Source: Aurantiochytrium sp. KH105
Lineage: Eukaryota > Sar > Bigyra > Thraustochytrida > Thraustochytriidae
Direction: 5' to 3'
Length of the DNA: 64,000 nucleotides
Assembly (NCBI GenBank): GCA_003116975.1
Contig: BGKB01000136.1
Coordinates: 62,001-126,000, forward strand
A model generated the notes under the pieces. That model was not told where the DNA came from. It saw only the letters and a list, made by a program, of their open reading frames with translations, and ran no database searches. A program made the translations under genes and the position numbers. Each line of letters starts with the position of its first letter. The stretch's first letter is position 1. This document shows, in pieces, positions 9,237 through 20,400 of this stretch.

Positions 9237-9756
9237 GGCGGGCAGGGTTGCTTGTTGTTTCGGGTCTGCTGCCGCTCGCCGCGAATTTGCCCGCGCGGGA
9301 GCTCGGGCCGCTGCTTCCTTCCTCCTATTCCCCCCCCTCCAGCGCGACGCGGCGTCGTTGAGTGAGTTGACTCGGCCAGCGAGAGAGAAATGAGGAAGCA
9401 AGCGAGCAAGCAAGGAAGGAAGGACGCACGCGCCGCAGGAAGAATGAAGAACAAGGATTCGACGCCCCGCGCGTCCTTTCTTCGCGCCGCCTCGGCGCTG
9501 TCACGGCCCGGCGTCTGCACCGCTCCGCTCCGCTCCGCACCGCTCGTCTCTCGCTCAGTCTGCCGGCCTGCCGGCCTGCCAACCTCGCCGCGCCGCCGCA
9601 GCGCGAACGAGGCCAGGCGAGCCCGGGGCGGCGCGTTCAGACGCGGCGCAGGTCAGCGCAGCTCGGCGCGGCTCAGCCCGTGCCGGCGGCGGCGGCTCAG
9701 CGCGCGCGGTGGAAGCGGCGCGGCGGCCAGCCCTCGCGCGCGGGGAGGCGCGGAGA

Positions 9757-9787
9757 GCGAGGCGAGGCGAGGCGAGGCGAGGCGGCG
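9757..9787. repeat. (GGCGA)n tandem repeat
   Basis: Five GGCGA pentamers in a row. A second array of the same pentamer lies at about 10278-10304. Confidence 0.85.
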
Positions 9788-10277
9788 AGGGGGCCGGGTG
9801 TGCGTGCGTGTGCGTCTATCTATCTGGCGGGCGGTCGGCCGGCCGGCAGCGGCCGGTCTCTGCGCGGCGGCGACCAACTGGTCGAGCGATCGAGCGATTA
9901 TCTTTTCTTTTGCTTTTCTTTCTCAGGATCCTTCGGGCGCTCGGGGCTCGAGGGTCTTCGGGCCTCGAGCCTCGAGGCGCGCGCGGCCCGGCGCTCGCGA
10001 GCATCGAGCGGGCGACAGCAGGGCGAGGCGGCTGTCGAGCGGGCGAGAGCGAGCGGCGGGAGCGGCGGCGGCCGGTGTCGTGTGTCGGCGAGGTCGCGAT
10101 CGGGGGGGCGAGGGGAAGAGAAAACGAAAGGAAGACGGGACTCGCGTTCCAGCGCAGCAGACAGCCTGCCCCCGCGACCTGTGACCGACGTGCGACGCAG
10201 CGCGAGAGGAGAGGGGCGAGGCCAGGGGAATCGAAGCGGGGCGAGGAGAAGCGAGGCGGGGCGCGGCCGGGAGGAGT

Positions 10278-10304
10278 GAGGCGAGGCGAGGCGAGGCGAG
10301 GCGG
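10278..10304. repeat. (GGCGA)n tandem repeat, second array
   Basis: Five GAGGC/GGCGA pentamers, the same unit as at 9757, about 500 bp away. Confidence 0.85.
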
Positions 10305-10999
10305 GGTTTTGCGGCTCGAGTCAGTCAGCTGGCAGGCAGGAACTTGTTTTCAAATCCGCGGGAAGCACACAGCTGCGCTGGCCACGGCGGCCCGCAGCGC
10401 GGCTGTTGCATGTACGCGAATATGTGCGCCACTGGGGAACGCAGGGGCCAGTGGAGGAAAGAGGGGTGTGGGAGTTCCTGGCGGAGGATCGCGGCGTGAG
10501 GAGCCCAATCTCGAACTTGTATCTATCCACATGGGAATGGCGAAGGCAACAGGCAGCAAAAATGAAGAACCTTTATACGGTTAGAAGAAGTTGTCAGGCT
10601 GGCCACGCAAGAGGTAAGTATGGATAATAAACGGCTGGCTGCTGCTGCAGCGGCTGCGATAACTTGCAGCCTGCTGCAGCTGGCAGGGGCTGAGTGGCTG
10701 GCCGGAGGAGACCCAACTGATGCCATGCCATCCGTGCCTCGATCGTTGGCGAAAACCCGAATGCCTACCTGCCGCTCGAGGCTTGTTTGTATTGTTTCAG
10801 ACCAGCCAGCGCGAGATTTTGGGTGATGACAGGCTCAGTTCGTCGCTGCATTTGGCGCGCGCAGGATGTTGATATCTATCTATCCCTCCTTGGAGTTGTT
10901 GCTTCGTGTCGAACGCCGGTGGACACGAGGGTCCACCCAGGAGCCATGACAATGCGAAGGCAAAGGCAGCGACAAAGGCGCGCGTATCGTTCGTCCTCG

Positions 11000-11006
11000 T
11001 TGGCTA

Positions 11007-11042
<36 letters not shown>

Positions 11043-11048
11043 GCTGGC
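11000..11048. repeat. (GGCT)n microsatellite
   Basis: About ten GGCT/GCTG units, ending in GGCCGGCTGGCC. Confidence 0.9.
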
Positions 11049-11328
11049 CGAAACTTTTTCGAGCAAGCGAGCGAGGGCGGGTGAGGCAGCTGCACTGCCA
11101 ACGGTGGCGGCGCCCCAGCCCGCAGTCTCCCACAGCGTCCTCGTGGCGGCAACAGTGGGGGCTCGTGCGCAGCGTCCCGGAAGGGGCCCGAAGCAGGGGT
11201 CTGTTCAGCGCGCTGCGGGTTTGCGTCATGCGCGTGGTATTGCGCATCGATCGACGCCAGCGCCGCGGCGCGTCATGGCACGGGCCCGCGCGCTCGGCCC
11301 CCGCGCTCGCTGTCCCCGCCCCGACGCA

Positions 11329-11397
11329 GGCACAGGCAGGCAGGCAGGCAGGCAGGCACAGGCAGGCAGGCAGGCACAGGCAGGCAGGCACAGAGAG
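11329..11397. repeat. (GGCA)n microsatellite with CACA interruptions
   Basis: Three blocks of GGCA units separated by CACA, giving a higher-order pattern of roughly 20 bp. Confidence 0.9.
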
Positions 11398-11564
11398 GCG
11401 GAGAAGCCGAGCGCCGGCACGCGGCGCGGGAGCGACAGACTGCAGGTCCGAGGCAGGATAGGATACCTTCCGTGGCCGCTGCGCTTCTTTCCTTCTATCT
11501 TTCCTTCTTTCTTTCTTTTTTCTTTTCTGGGGAAAAAAGAGAAAAGTTTGAAATCCGCAGCCGG

Positions 11565-11637
11565 CCGCACCGCACCGCACCGCACCGCACCGACAACGAG
11601 CAAAGCCAACAGACAGACAGTCAGACTGACTGACTGT
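11565..11637. repeat. (CCGCA)n array followed by (ACAG)/(ACTG) repeats
   Basis: Five or six CCGCA pentamers (11565-11592) and then ACAGACAGACAG and GACTGACTGACTG (about 11609-11637). The last two are near reverse complements and could pair as a hairpin. Confidence 0.8.
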
Positions 11638-12023
11638 AAGAACAAACGAATAAACTGCCTGCACTGGCGGCAGAATTCGAAACTTGAAGCGAGCCGGAGA
11701 GCAACTGCAAGTTGCCACTCCAGCGACAGCGAAGAAAGCGAGAAAACTTTGAGCATGGCATGGCAAGACAATAGAATACAAAGAAATGAAGAACGCGTCC
11801 TGCCGGCGGGACGGAAATCGAATGCAGGCTTGCTTTCTCCTCCCGGCCGACGCTACGGCAACCTTGGAATGGCGACTGCGAGCCGCAGCCGCTGTTGGCC
11901 CTTGCTGGACTCGTGACGAGCGGTGATCCTGGGCCTCAATCAAGCCACTGGTTGCCGTCCTCGTCACGACCAGGAGCCGAGAGAGACGCGGCCTGGCGCA
12001 CCGATCGATCGATCGTTGCTCAC

Positions 12024-12050
12024 TGCACGCACGCACGCACGCACGCACGA
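12024..12050. repeat. (CGCA)n microsatellite
   Basis: Six CGCA units, preceded by ATCGATCGATCG at about 12003-12015. Confidence 0.9.
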
Positions 12051-12387
12051 CAGAAGCCTGAAGGTGGTTGGTTGTTAGTCTTGATGGAAAAAACTCGCAA
12101 CTCATCGGCGTCTTACTTACTGTTACTGCCCGGCAGCCGCGCGATTCGAGGGCCGCTCCGAAGCAAGCCTCGCGCCGCTGCAGCTCCGTCGTGATCGCGA
12201 CGCGAGCGCGAGCAGCTGAAGAGCGCGAGGGACTCGGAGAAGCTTGGCTGCCGCCTGCAGCAAGAAGGGTTCGGAGGAGCGCCTGACCCGCCACCGCTCG
12301 CTGCTGCTGGGGCAGGGAGGGACTCCGTGCAGCGGCGGTGATCGCGCAAGTCTTCAAAACGTGTTGGCGCCATCGTGTGCCTGCACA

Positions 12388-12412
12388 AGCAGCAGCAGCA
12401 GCAGCAGCAGCC
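12388..12412. repeat. (CAG)n microsatellite
   Basis: About eight CAG triplets, not in any frame I can support as coding. Confidence 0.9.
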
Positions 12413-12897
12413 CATGCACGGCAGGTGCCGGCAGCGCAGGGGCAATAAAGGCACCTTGAAGAGCGCCTCGGAGAGCGCCTCGGAGAGGCCCGGCGAAACG
12501 GAGCAGCTCGCGCGAGACGTTGACGAGCTTGGCGCAGCAGCTGCAGATGCCAGCTGCTGCCAGCAGCGTCGGGGGCTGGTCGCCATGGAAGATCACAGGC
12601 TGGGGCGCGACGCTGAGCCCGGGCGCTGAAAGCGGCTTGCGACGGGGTCGCGAACAAGGCCGGCGAGGAGAGAGCAGCAGCTGGCAGCTGAAGCTGCAGA
12701 GGCGAGAGCTCTCACATGAGTCAGAGGTGGTCCATCTCGCGGGGCGTGGCTGACTCGTACGGCGATGGGCTGTGAGAAGAAGAAGAAGTAGCAGCGGCAG
12801 AGGCAAGGTGAGGGAGAAGGGAGAACGAGACGAAGGGGGAGCCGACATGGTGAGAGCTTTGCCTCGTGGGGAGGTCTTGTCCCCCTTGTCGTGAGAA

Positions 12898-12951
12898 TGC
12901 TTGCTTTCTTGCTTTCTTGCTTCATTTCTTGCTTACTTGCATGCATGCATG
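12898..12951. repeat. CTTG/CTTT-rich array ending in (GCAT)n
   Basis: Degenerate CTTGCTTT units followed by GCATGCATGCATGC. It is the same CTTG family as at 9166. Confidence 0.8.
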
Positions 12952-13379
12952 CTGAGGAAATGGTGATGAACACGTGACACAGAGGTCTTGTGAATGAATG
13001 TTTCGTCAAGAAAGAAAATAAAAAGAAAAAAAGTTCTGCTGACGCAGGCTTGAGAAGATACTGCTCGAAAGTCGGCGCATCATTTTGATGATTTCTCCAT
13101 TTTTTAGTGAATCATGCTATTCGTCTCCTCAGCTTTGCTTTCTGTTTCTTCTGTCTTTTTTTTTCTCACATTCTCGCTCGGAAACAAGGCTGTGAACTTT
13201 TTCCCGAGTCAGAGGATCGTCTGCTGAGCATGTTATTGCGTGACAACGTCTCTCCTTCTCTTTTCCGGACTTTATCCCAAGCTCCATCTATTTCATACCA
13301 GCGAAATGGAAGAAGATCGGTTGGCAGCGCTCTCGACCCTGACATGTATGCAAGTATGCAAGCAAACAGAGCAACCTAG

Positions 13380-13430
13380 TCAAGCAAACAGAGCAAGCAA
13401 GCAAGCAAGCAAGCAAGAAAGCAAGCAAGA
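13380..13430. repeat. (CAAG)n microsatellite
   Basis: Six or more CAAG units with AAAG variants: the CTTG repeat in the opposite orientation to 9166 and 12898. Confidence 0.9.
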
Positions 13431-13554
13431 GTACTTTAGGCGGTCTAGATTTGATGAAAATCTAAGCTGCTTCCTTGCTCTATACCACAATGTAATGTCG
13501 CTGGGTACGAATCAGAAAGAGAATCGAATGAAAAGGGTCTCGAGTATGATGGGC

Positions 13555-13581
13555 CACTGCCACTGCCACTGCCACTGCCCT
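13555..13581. repeat. (CCACTG)n hexamer repeat
   Basis: Four CCACTG hexamers in a row. Confidence 0.85.
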
Positions 13582-14424
13582 ACATTTACATGCATGCAGT
13601 CATGACCAGCCAGCTGCCACAAAGATACCAGAACGACCACCTTCTACTGTCCAAGCAGATCCACATCTCCCCTCGAGCTTTCTTTCAAGATCGTAGGCTA
13701 GACCCGCCGCAACCGTGCCGCTGTCCCTTTCTTCTGGGCTATCTTTCGTCCTTTTCTCTCTCTCGTTCAGCCACACCTAGCTAAAGTAGCAGGGAACAAA
13801 GGGAAAAAGGAGAACCTCGTGACCGTTGGCCCGTCGTTTACAAAATGCGTTGCGCAGGTCCCAGCCCCGAGCCTTGCGCCTGCCAAGGTTGCTTGTGGCA
13901 AAATCAGGGCGCGGAGAGAGAGGCGAGGCGTGCGTGCGGGCGAGCGTGCGAGCGTGCGGACGCGGCAGCTCGCGCGCGAAGGGCTTAGCTCGCGCCGCTC
14001 GCCGACGGCCGCTCGCCGACGTTGGGAACAGCCTCGCCAACGCATCTTTAGGAAAGACGACGGCACGTGGGACTCCTTTTTAACGAGGCCGCCACTCGAG
14101 CGAGCCCGAGTTCCGGCTGCCTGCACAAAGCGAACCAAAGGGTGAGTCGAGCGCACGCGAGCTTCATCGCCCGCCAGCTCACTCGCATAATCGTTCACGC
14201 GCTCTCGAGCCCGTTCGCTCGCTCACGAGCTCAGCTCAGCAAGGGGACGAGACGAGAGACAAAGTTGGAAACGACGTGCGACGCGCCGGTCCTCGACGCA
14301 AACGAACAAAGGGCGCAAATTCCCGACGCGGGTGTCGGGTGGGGGTGGAGCTCGCGCGGAAACTCGCCCGCCCGCCCAGAACGTGCTGGCAAGTCTTGCT
14401 TGACAGGCGCGCTTCTTTCTCACA

Positions 14425-17400
14425 ATGTCAAACGTAAAATCCCATTCACAACCCAGCCCCAGGAAGCTTTGTAATCAGAGCCAAAGCCCAGTGCCTCGAG
14501 CACGACCCGTCGTCGTCGCAAGATGGACAACATTGCTCTTGGTGATTGCTCTCATCCTTGCGCATCTAAACGCCGCAAGTGCTAGTTGTCCAAACGACTG
14601 TAGTAAACGAGGCTCGTGCGGGGCCGGCGACAAATGTACCTGCTTCACTGGCTGGAAAGGCTCAGCAGATTGCTCGCTGCGCTCATGTCCCACGGGCCCA
14701 CGATGGAGTGGTAAGCCTTTTGACGTGTCCACGGCCCACACTGGCGCCGTAGAGTGCTCCAACGCAGGGACATGTGACCGCGAAAGAGGCGAGTGCGATT
14801 GCTTCCCTGGCTTTACCGGCGACGCCTGCCAGCGAGTTCGCTGTGCCAAAGACTGCAGCGACCACGGGCGCTGCCTCAAGGTCTCCGAGCTTGCCCTTAC
14901 CTATGGATCCGATAGCGACCAGGATGGTATCGGAACAGCGTACACAAATTGGGAGACAAACGTCAACTTTGCGTGCTTGTGCGATCGAGGTTTCCACGGA
15001 CCCAACTGCGAGTACGGTGTCTGTCCCTTTGGCGACGACCCAGACACTATTCCCGGCTTTGATGCTGTCCTCGGCGCCGTCACAATCACGGGAGATGCGG
15101 TCACAGCCATTGCCGTCACCACGGGAGGCGAGGGCTACAACAACCCGGTCATTACCATCTCTGGTGACGGTAGCGGCGCAGTGGCCACTGCCGTTGCAGA
15201 CTCTGACGGGGCCATCGTTTCCGTGACAATTAGCAGCGGCGGATCCGGGTACACCGCGGCAACGGCCACCATCGTAGATGAATACCAACGGGAGTACGAG
15301 TTCTCCATTACAACCGGCGCTGCCAGTGGCTCCCTTGGCGGGACGTATGCGCTGCGATTCATGGGCGAATCCGTCAGCTTTGATGCCGACGCAAGCGCCC
15401 TCGATGACGCTTCTATGAAAGCCGCGCTTGAGTCACACGGGTCTTTCAAGACCGTCACTGTAAGCCGCGGCTCCGTCGATGCCAATCTGGGCGCGACCTA
15501 CACAGTAACTGTCAACGAATGGGAGTCGGGCAACTTTAACAATCTCTTTTCGCACGACGGTAATCCCGACGTTTCTTTATTTTCCTGCATTACCAGCAGC
15601 GTCACGGGGGCCACCACGCCTTCGTGCACCATCGCCACTGTCACAAACACGAACATTAAGGAATTTCGCCAATGCGCGGGCCGTGGCGCATGCGTCCCGG
15701 AGACTGGCGTCTGCAACTGCTTTGTAGGCTACGGTGACTCAAATTGTGCAACCAAGACAAACGAGATCGTCCTCTACGACTCACGACCGACCTTTCTCAT
15801 TGAGAATACGGGTCTTGCCTTTGTCGGATCCGTTCTCAAGCTCACTTCGGCCAAGGCAGCTGCCACCGACTTCAAGTTCATTGAGGCCCTTGCCAACGAT
15901 GTCGCCATCTTTGATGTTCGAGGCGATGGTCAAGTCTATGTTCACTCGGGCGGCATTGTCGTTGAAGTCGGCGGAATCCATGTCATGGATGGCGGCTTGT
16001 TGGTCGACGAAGGTGGCGCTGACATCTCGTCAAGTGTCCTCACCGCGCCAGCACTAACAGCGACGGCATTTGGGACGCCGTACACGGGCTCCGTCATTCT
16101 CGGCACTGCGCAAGAGACAGCCGCGACGACTTTTAACCTGCTCGATCTTCAGGCCTCAGGATCCACCTCTGTCTTTACCGTTCTTGGCAATGGAGAAACT
16201 GTTGTCAAGGCCACCACTGCTGCGACGAGCTCGACGATCGGGTCTCTCAAGACAGCAGGCGGCATGGCCGTCGCCAAGCAGCTCTACGTCGGGGGAATTG
16301 TCGTCACCGAGGACACCACCGAAGCCACCGACTCCACGACTGCTTCGGTCATGAACGCTGGCGGTCTTGCAGTTGCCAAGTCTATTTTTGCAGGCATTGA
16401 CATTGTTGCGGAAGGCACCACTACATCTTCGAGCGTTGGTACTGGATCGCTTCGCACTCTCGGAGGTCTCAGCGTTGCTCTTGACTCTTACCTAGGTGGC
16501 ACGATTACCGCGACCGATCTCACTGACGCCACCTCGTCAACTGCGGCGGCGGTGATGATTCAAGGAGGACTTGCAGTCGCGCAAAAGTCCTTCTTTGGTG
16601 ACCTTCTCACCGTCGAAAACAATGGAATCTACGTTGACGCAGGCGGCATCCTGGTCAACGCCGGCGGCGTCGAAGTCACCGCCGGTGGGCTCACTGTCGT
16701 CGCCGGAGGCGCAGACATCACAGGCGGCGCCAATGTCAAGGACGGTCTAATCGTCGAGACTGGCGGTGGCGTCATCAAGCAGGACGGTGCAAGCTCGACC
16801 GCCATCTCCGCGCTCGCTGAAAGTACGTCGTTCGCCGACACCGTCTTGGACGTCAAGGCCGCACGGGCCTCCAATGCCGCCTTTAATCTCATCACAGCTG
16901 GTGTCGGAGAAACTCATGTACCTGGCAAGACAATCACTTCGAGCGGAACCTACTCTGGAGTTGCTGACGCAACGTTCACGGTCGAGGTCACGGCAGCGAA
17001 CACCTACCAGTGGTACAAAGATGCAGACCCCGCCACGACGGGTGTCGCGCTGCACGACTCGCCAGCTTTGCTTGCCGAGGGGGTCTACATTACCTTTTCT
17101 GCTACTTCGGGATTTGTCACGGGCGCGACATGGACCATTGCAGTCGTTGCCGCTACTGATGTTGTTAACTCAGCTGTGCCGTCAGCGTCATCCACGGTGT
17201 TTCTTCAGCTTGACGGCACAGGTGACCTCACCTTGAGTACTGGTGACCTCTTGCTCACGCGAAGCGGCGTACAAATAATCGACCATGCAGACGCGAGCGA
17301 GTTGCAAATTTCTTCAGGGGGCGGTGTAGTCGTCGATGCCGTCACCATCAATAATCAAGCAGTCTCCGCGGTGACGACGCTTGATATGAGTGATGACCTG

Positions 17401-20400
17401 ACCAATTCTGGCGGAGACATTATACTTTCCGATACTGCCGTCCAGCAAATCACTCACGCGGACACGAGTGAGCTGCAGATATCGTCAGGGGGCGGCGTCG
17501 TCGTCGATGACGTCACGATCAGCGATCAAGCAGTGTCTGCAGTGACAACACTGGACATGAGCGGACATTTGACCAACTCTGGGGGCAACATTGTCCTTTC
17601 CGATACTGCCGCCCAGCAAATCACTCACGCGGACACGAGTGAGCTGCAGATCTCGTCAGGAGGCGGCGTCGTCGTCGATGATGTCACGATCAGCGATCAA
17701 GCAGTGTCTGCAGTGACGACGCTGGACATGAGCGGACATTTGACCAACTCTGGGGGCAACATTGTCCTTTCCAATACTGCCGCTCAGCAAATCACTCACG
17801 CGGACACGAGTGAGCTGCAAATCTCGTCAGGAGGTGGAGTCGTCGTGGATGCTGTTACCATTAACGACCAAGCAGTCTCCGCAGTGACGACCCTTGACAT
17901 GAGTGATGACCTGACCAATTCTGGCGGAGACATTATTCTTTCCGATACTGCCGTCCAGCAAATCACTCACGCGCACACGAGTGAGCTGCAAATCTCGTCA
18001 GGAGGGGGCGTCGTCGTCGATGATGTCACGATCAGCGATCAAGCCGTGTCTGCAGTGACTTCTTTGGGAATGTCGGGTGATCTTACTAATACGGCCGGTA
18101 ATATTCTTTTGCAGTCTTCGAGCACTCAGTCAATTACGCATTCAGGAAGTGGGGGGCAAGATTTATTTATCAGCTCGGGAGGCAACGTAGATGTGGAAAG
18201 CGTCCGCTTCAATACCAACGCAGTGAGCGAAGTGTCGACGCTTGCCATGACCAACGATTTGACAATGAGTGCTGACACTGCATCAATTATTCACTCCGGA
18301 GCAACTTCGCTCACCATCACATCACAAACCGGAGAAGTCATTATTGAGGGTGTAACCATGACCTCTCAGGCTCTGGATTCCGTTGCTGATCTCACCATGT
18401 CGGGCACATTCACAAATACCGGAGGGAATCTTCTCCTATCATCATCAAGTGCACAGGCAATTACTCACTCTGGTGGCGCTGGTCAGGATCTCAGTATTAG
18501 CTCGGCCGGAAATGTCAATGTGGAGGGCGTACTTTTCAATACGAACGCGGTGACTATGTCAGGCGCGCTCACGAACTCCGCAGGCAACATTCTGCTTTCA
18601 TCGACTAGCGCGCAAGCCATTACGCATACTGGCGGCGCCGGCCAAGACCTTAGCATCGGCTCGAACGGCAATGTCAACGTTGAGGGCGTACTCTTTCATA
18701 CGAACGCCATGTCGGAAGTGTCGACCCTGGCCATGACTGGTGACTTGACCTTGAGTGCCGCTGCAGCGACAATTACCCACTCTGGAGCCACATCGCTCAC
18801 GATTATCTCGTCAAGTGGTCCCGTTGTCGTCGAGGGCGTGACAATGAGCTCGCAGGCACTCTCAGACGTCACCGATATAACCATGACTGGCGATCTGACG
18901 AACTCCGTTGGTGATATCTTGCTGACATCGGGATCGGCCCAATCGATATCCCACACAGGTGCAGGGGGTGCGGACCTGAGTATCAGCTCGGGTGGCAACG
19001 TGGATATTGAGGGTGTGCTTTTCAATACGGATGCGGTGACCATGTCAGGTGACCTCACGAACTCTGCTGGCGATATTCTGCTTACATCGAGTGCTGCGCA
19101 AGCAATCACGCATACTGGCGCTGCAGCTGCAGATCTGAGCATCAGCTCAGGTGGCAACGTCAATGTCGAGGGTGTGCTCTTCAACACTAATGCAGTGACC
19201 ATGTCAGGTGCGCTCACGAACTCTGCTGGCGATATTCTGCTTACATCGAGTGCTGCACAGGCAATCACGCATACTGGCGCTGCAGCTGCAGATCTGAGCA
19301 TCAGCTCCGGCGGCAACGTTGACATCCAGGGTGTTCTCTTCAACGGAAATGCCATGTCGGCAGTGTCGACCCTGGCCATGACTGGTGACTTGACGTTGAG
19401 CGCCGCTGCAGCGACGATTACCCATTCTGGAGCCACCTCGCTCACGATTATCTCAACAAGTGGTCCTGTCATCGTCGAGGGCGTAACAATGAGCTCCCAG
19501 GCGCTCTCTGCCGTCACCGATGTGACGATGACTGGGGACCTGACGAACTCCGTAGGGGATATTCTGCTCACATCGAGTGCTGCACAGGCAATCACGCATA
19601 CTGGCGCCGCAGCTGCAGATCTGAGCATCAGCTCGGGCGGCAATGTGGATATCGAGGGCGTACTTTTCAATACGGATGCGGTAACCATGTCAGGTGACCT
19701 CACGAACTCTGCTGGCGATATTCTGCTTACATCGAGTGCTGCGCAAGCAATCACGCATACTGGCGCTGCAGCTGCAGATCTGAGCATCAGCTCAGGTGGC
19801 AACGTCAACGTCGAGGGTGTGCTTTTCAACACTAATGCAGTGACCATGTCAGGCGCCCTCACGAACTCTGCTGGCGATATTCTGCTTACATCGAGTGCTG
19901 CACAGGCAATCACGCATACTGGCGCTGCAGCTGCAGATTTGAGCATCAGCTCCGGCGGCAACGTTGACATCCAGGGTGTTCTCTTCAACGGAAATGCCAT
20001 GTCAGAAGTGTCGACCCTGGCCATGACTGGTGACTTGACGTTGAGCGCCGCTGCAGCGACGATTACCCATTCTGGAGCCACCTCGCTCACGATTATCTCA
20101 ACAAGTGGTCCTGTCATCGTCGAGGGCGTAACAATGAGCTCCCAGGCGCTCTCTGCCGTCACCGATGTGACGATGACTGGGGACCTGACGAACTCCGTAG
20201 GGGATATTCTGCTCACATCGAGTGCTGCACAGGCAATCACGCATACTGGCGCCGCAGCTGCAGATCTGAGCATCAGCTCGGGCGGCAACGTCAATGTTGA
20301 GGGCGTGCTTTTTAACGCGAACGCGGTGACCATGTCTGGTGCGCTCACGAATTCTGCTGGCGACATCCTGCTTACATCGAGTGCTGCGCAAGCAATCACG

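Larger units (their letters stand above)
9237..14424. other. 5.2 kb GC-rich, repeat-rich stretch without a supported gene
   Basis: It lies between the divergent methyltransferase and giant surface protein genes, so it holds both 5' regions. About 9450-10320 is extremely GC-rich with GGCGA arrays. The rest alternates GC-rich and pyrimidine-rich sequence studded with tetra- and pentanucleotide arrays. Many open frames exist on both strands, the longest 593 codons on the minus strand, but their conceptual products are Ser/Arg/Ala/Pro/Cys-rich low-complexity sequence that follows the microsatellites, with no domain. I see no tRNA or rRNA signature. Confidence 0.6.

Noticed and set aside
9390-10584. 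Plus-strand frames of 199-291 codons
   Set aside because: Arg/Ala/Gly-rich translation of GGCGA-type sequence in several overlapping frames at once; no conserved motif.
10876-12657. 593-codon open frame on the minus strand in the gene-poor region
   Set aside because: Composition follows the microsatellites (Cys/Leu/Pro, Ser/Gln/Pro and Arg runs); no domain; overlapping frames of similar quality exist on both strands in GC-rich DNA with few stops.
15781-16895. Minus-strand short frames opposite the giant gene head
   Set aside because: Antisense shadows lacking motifs.
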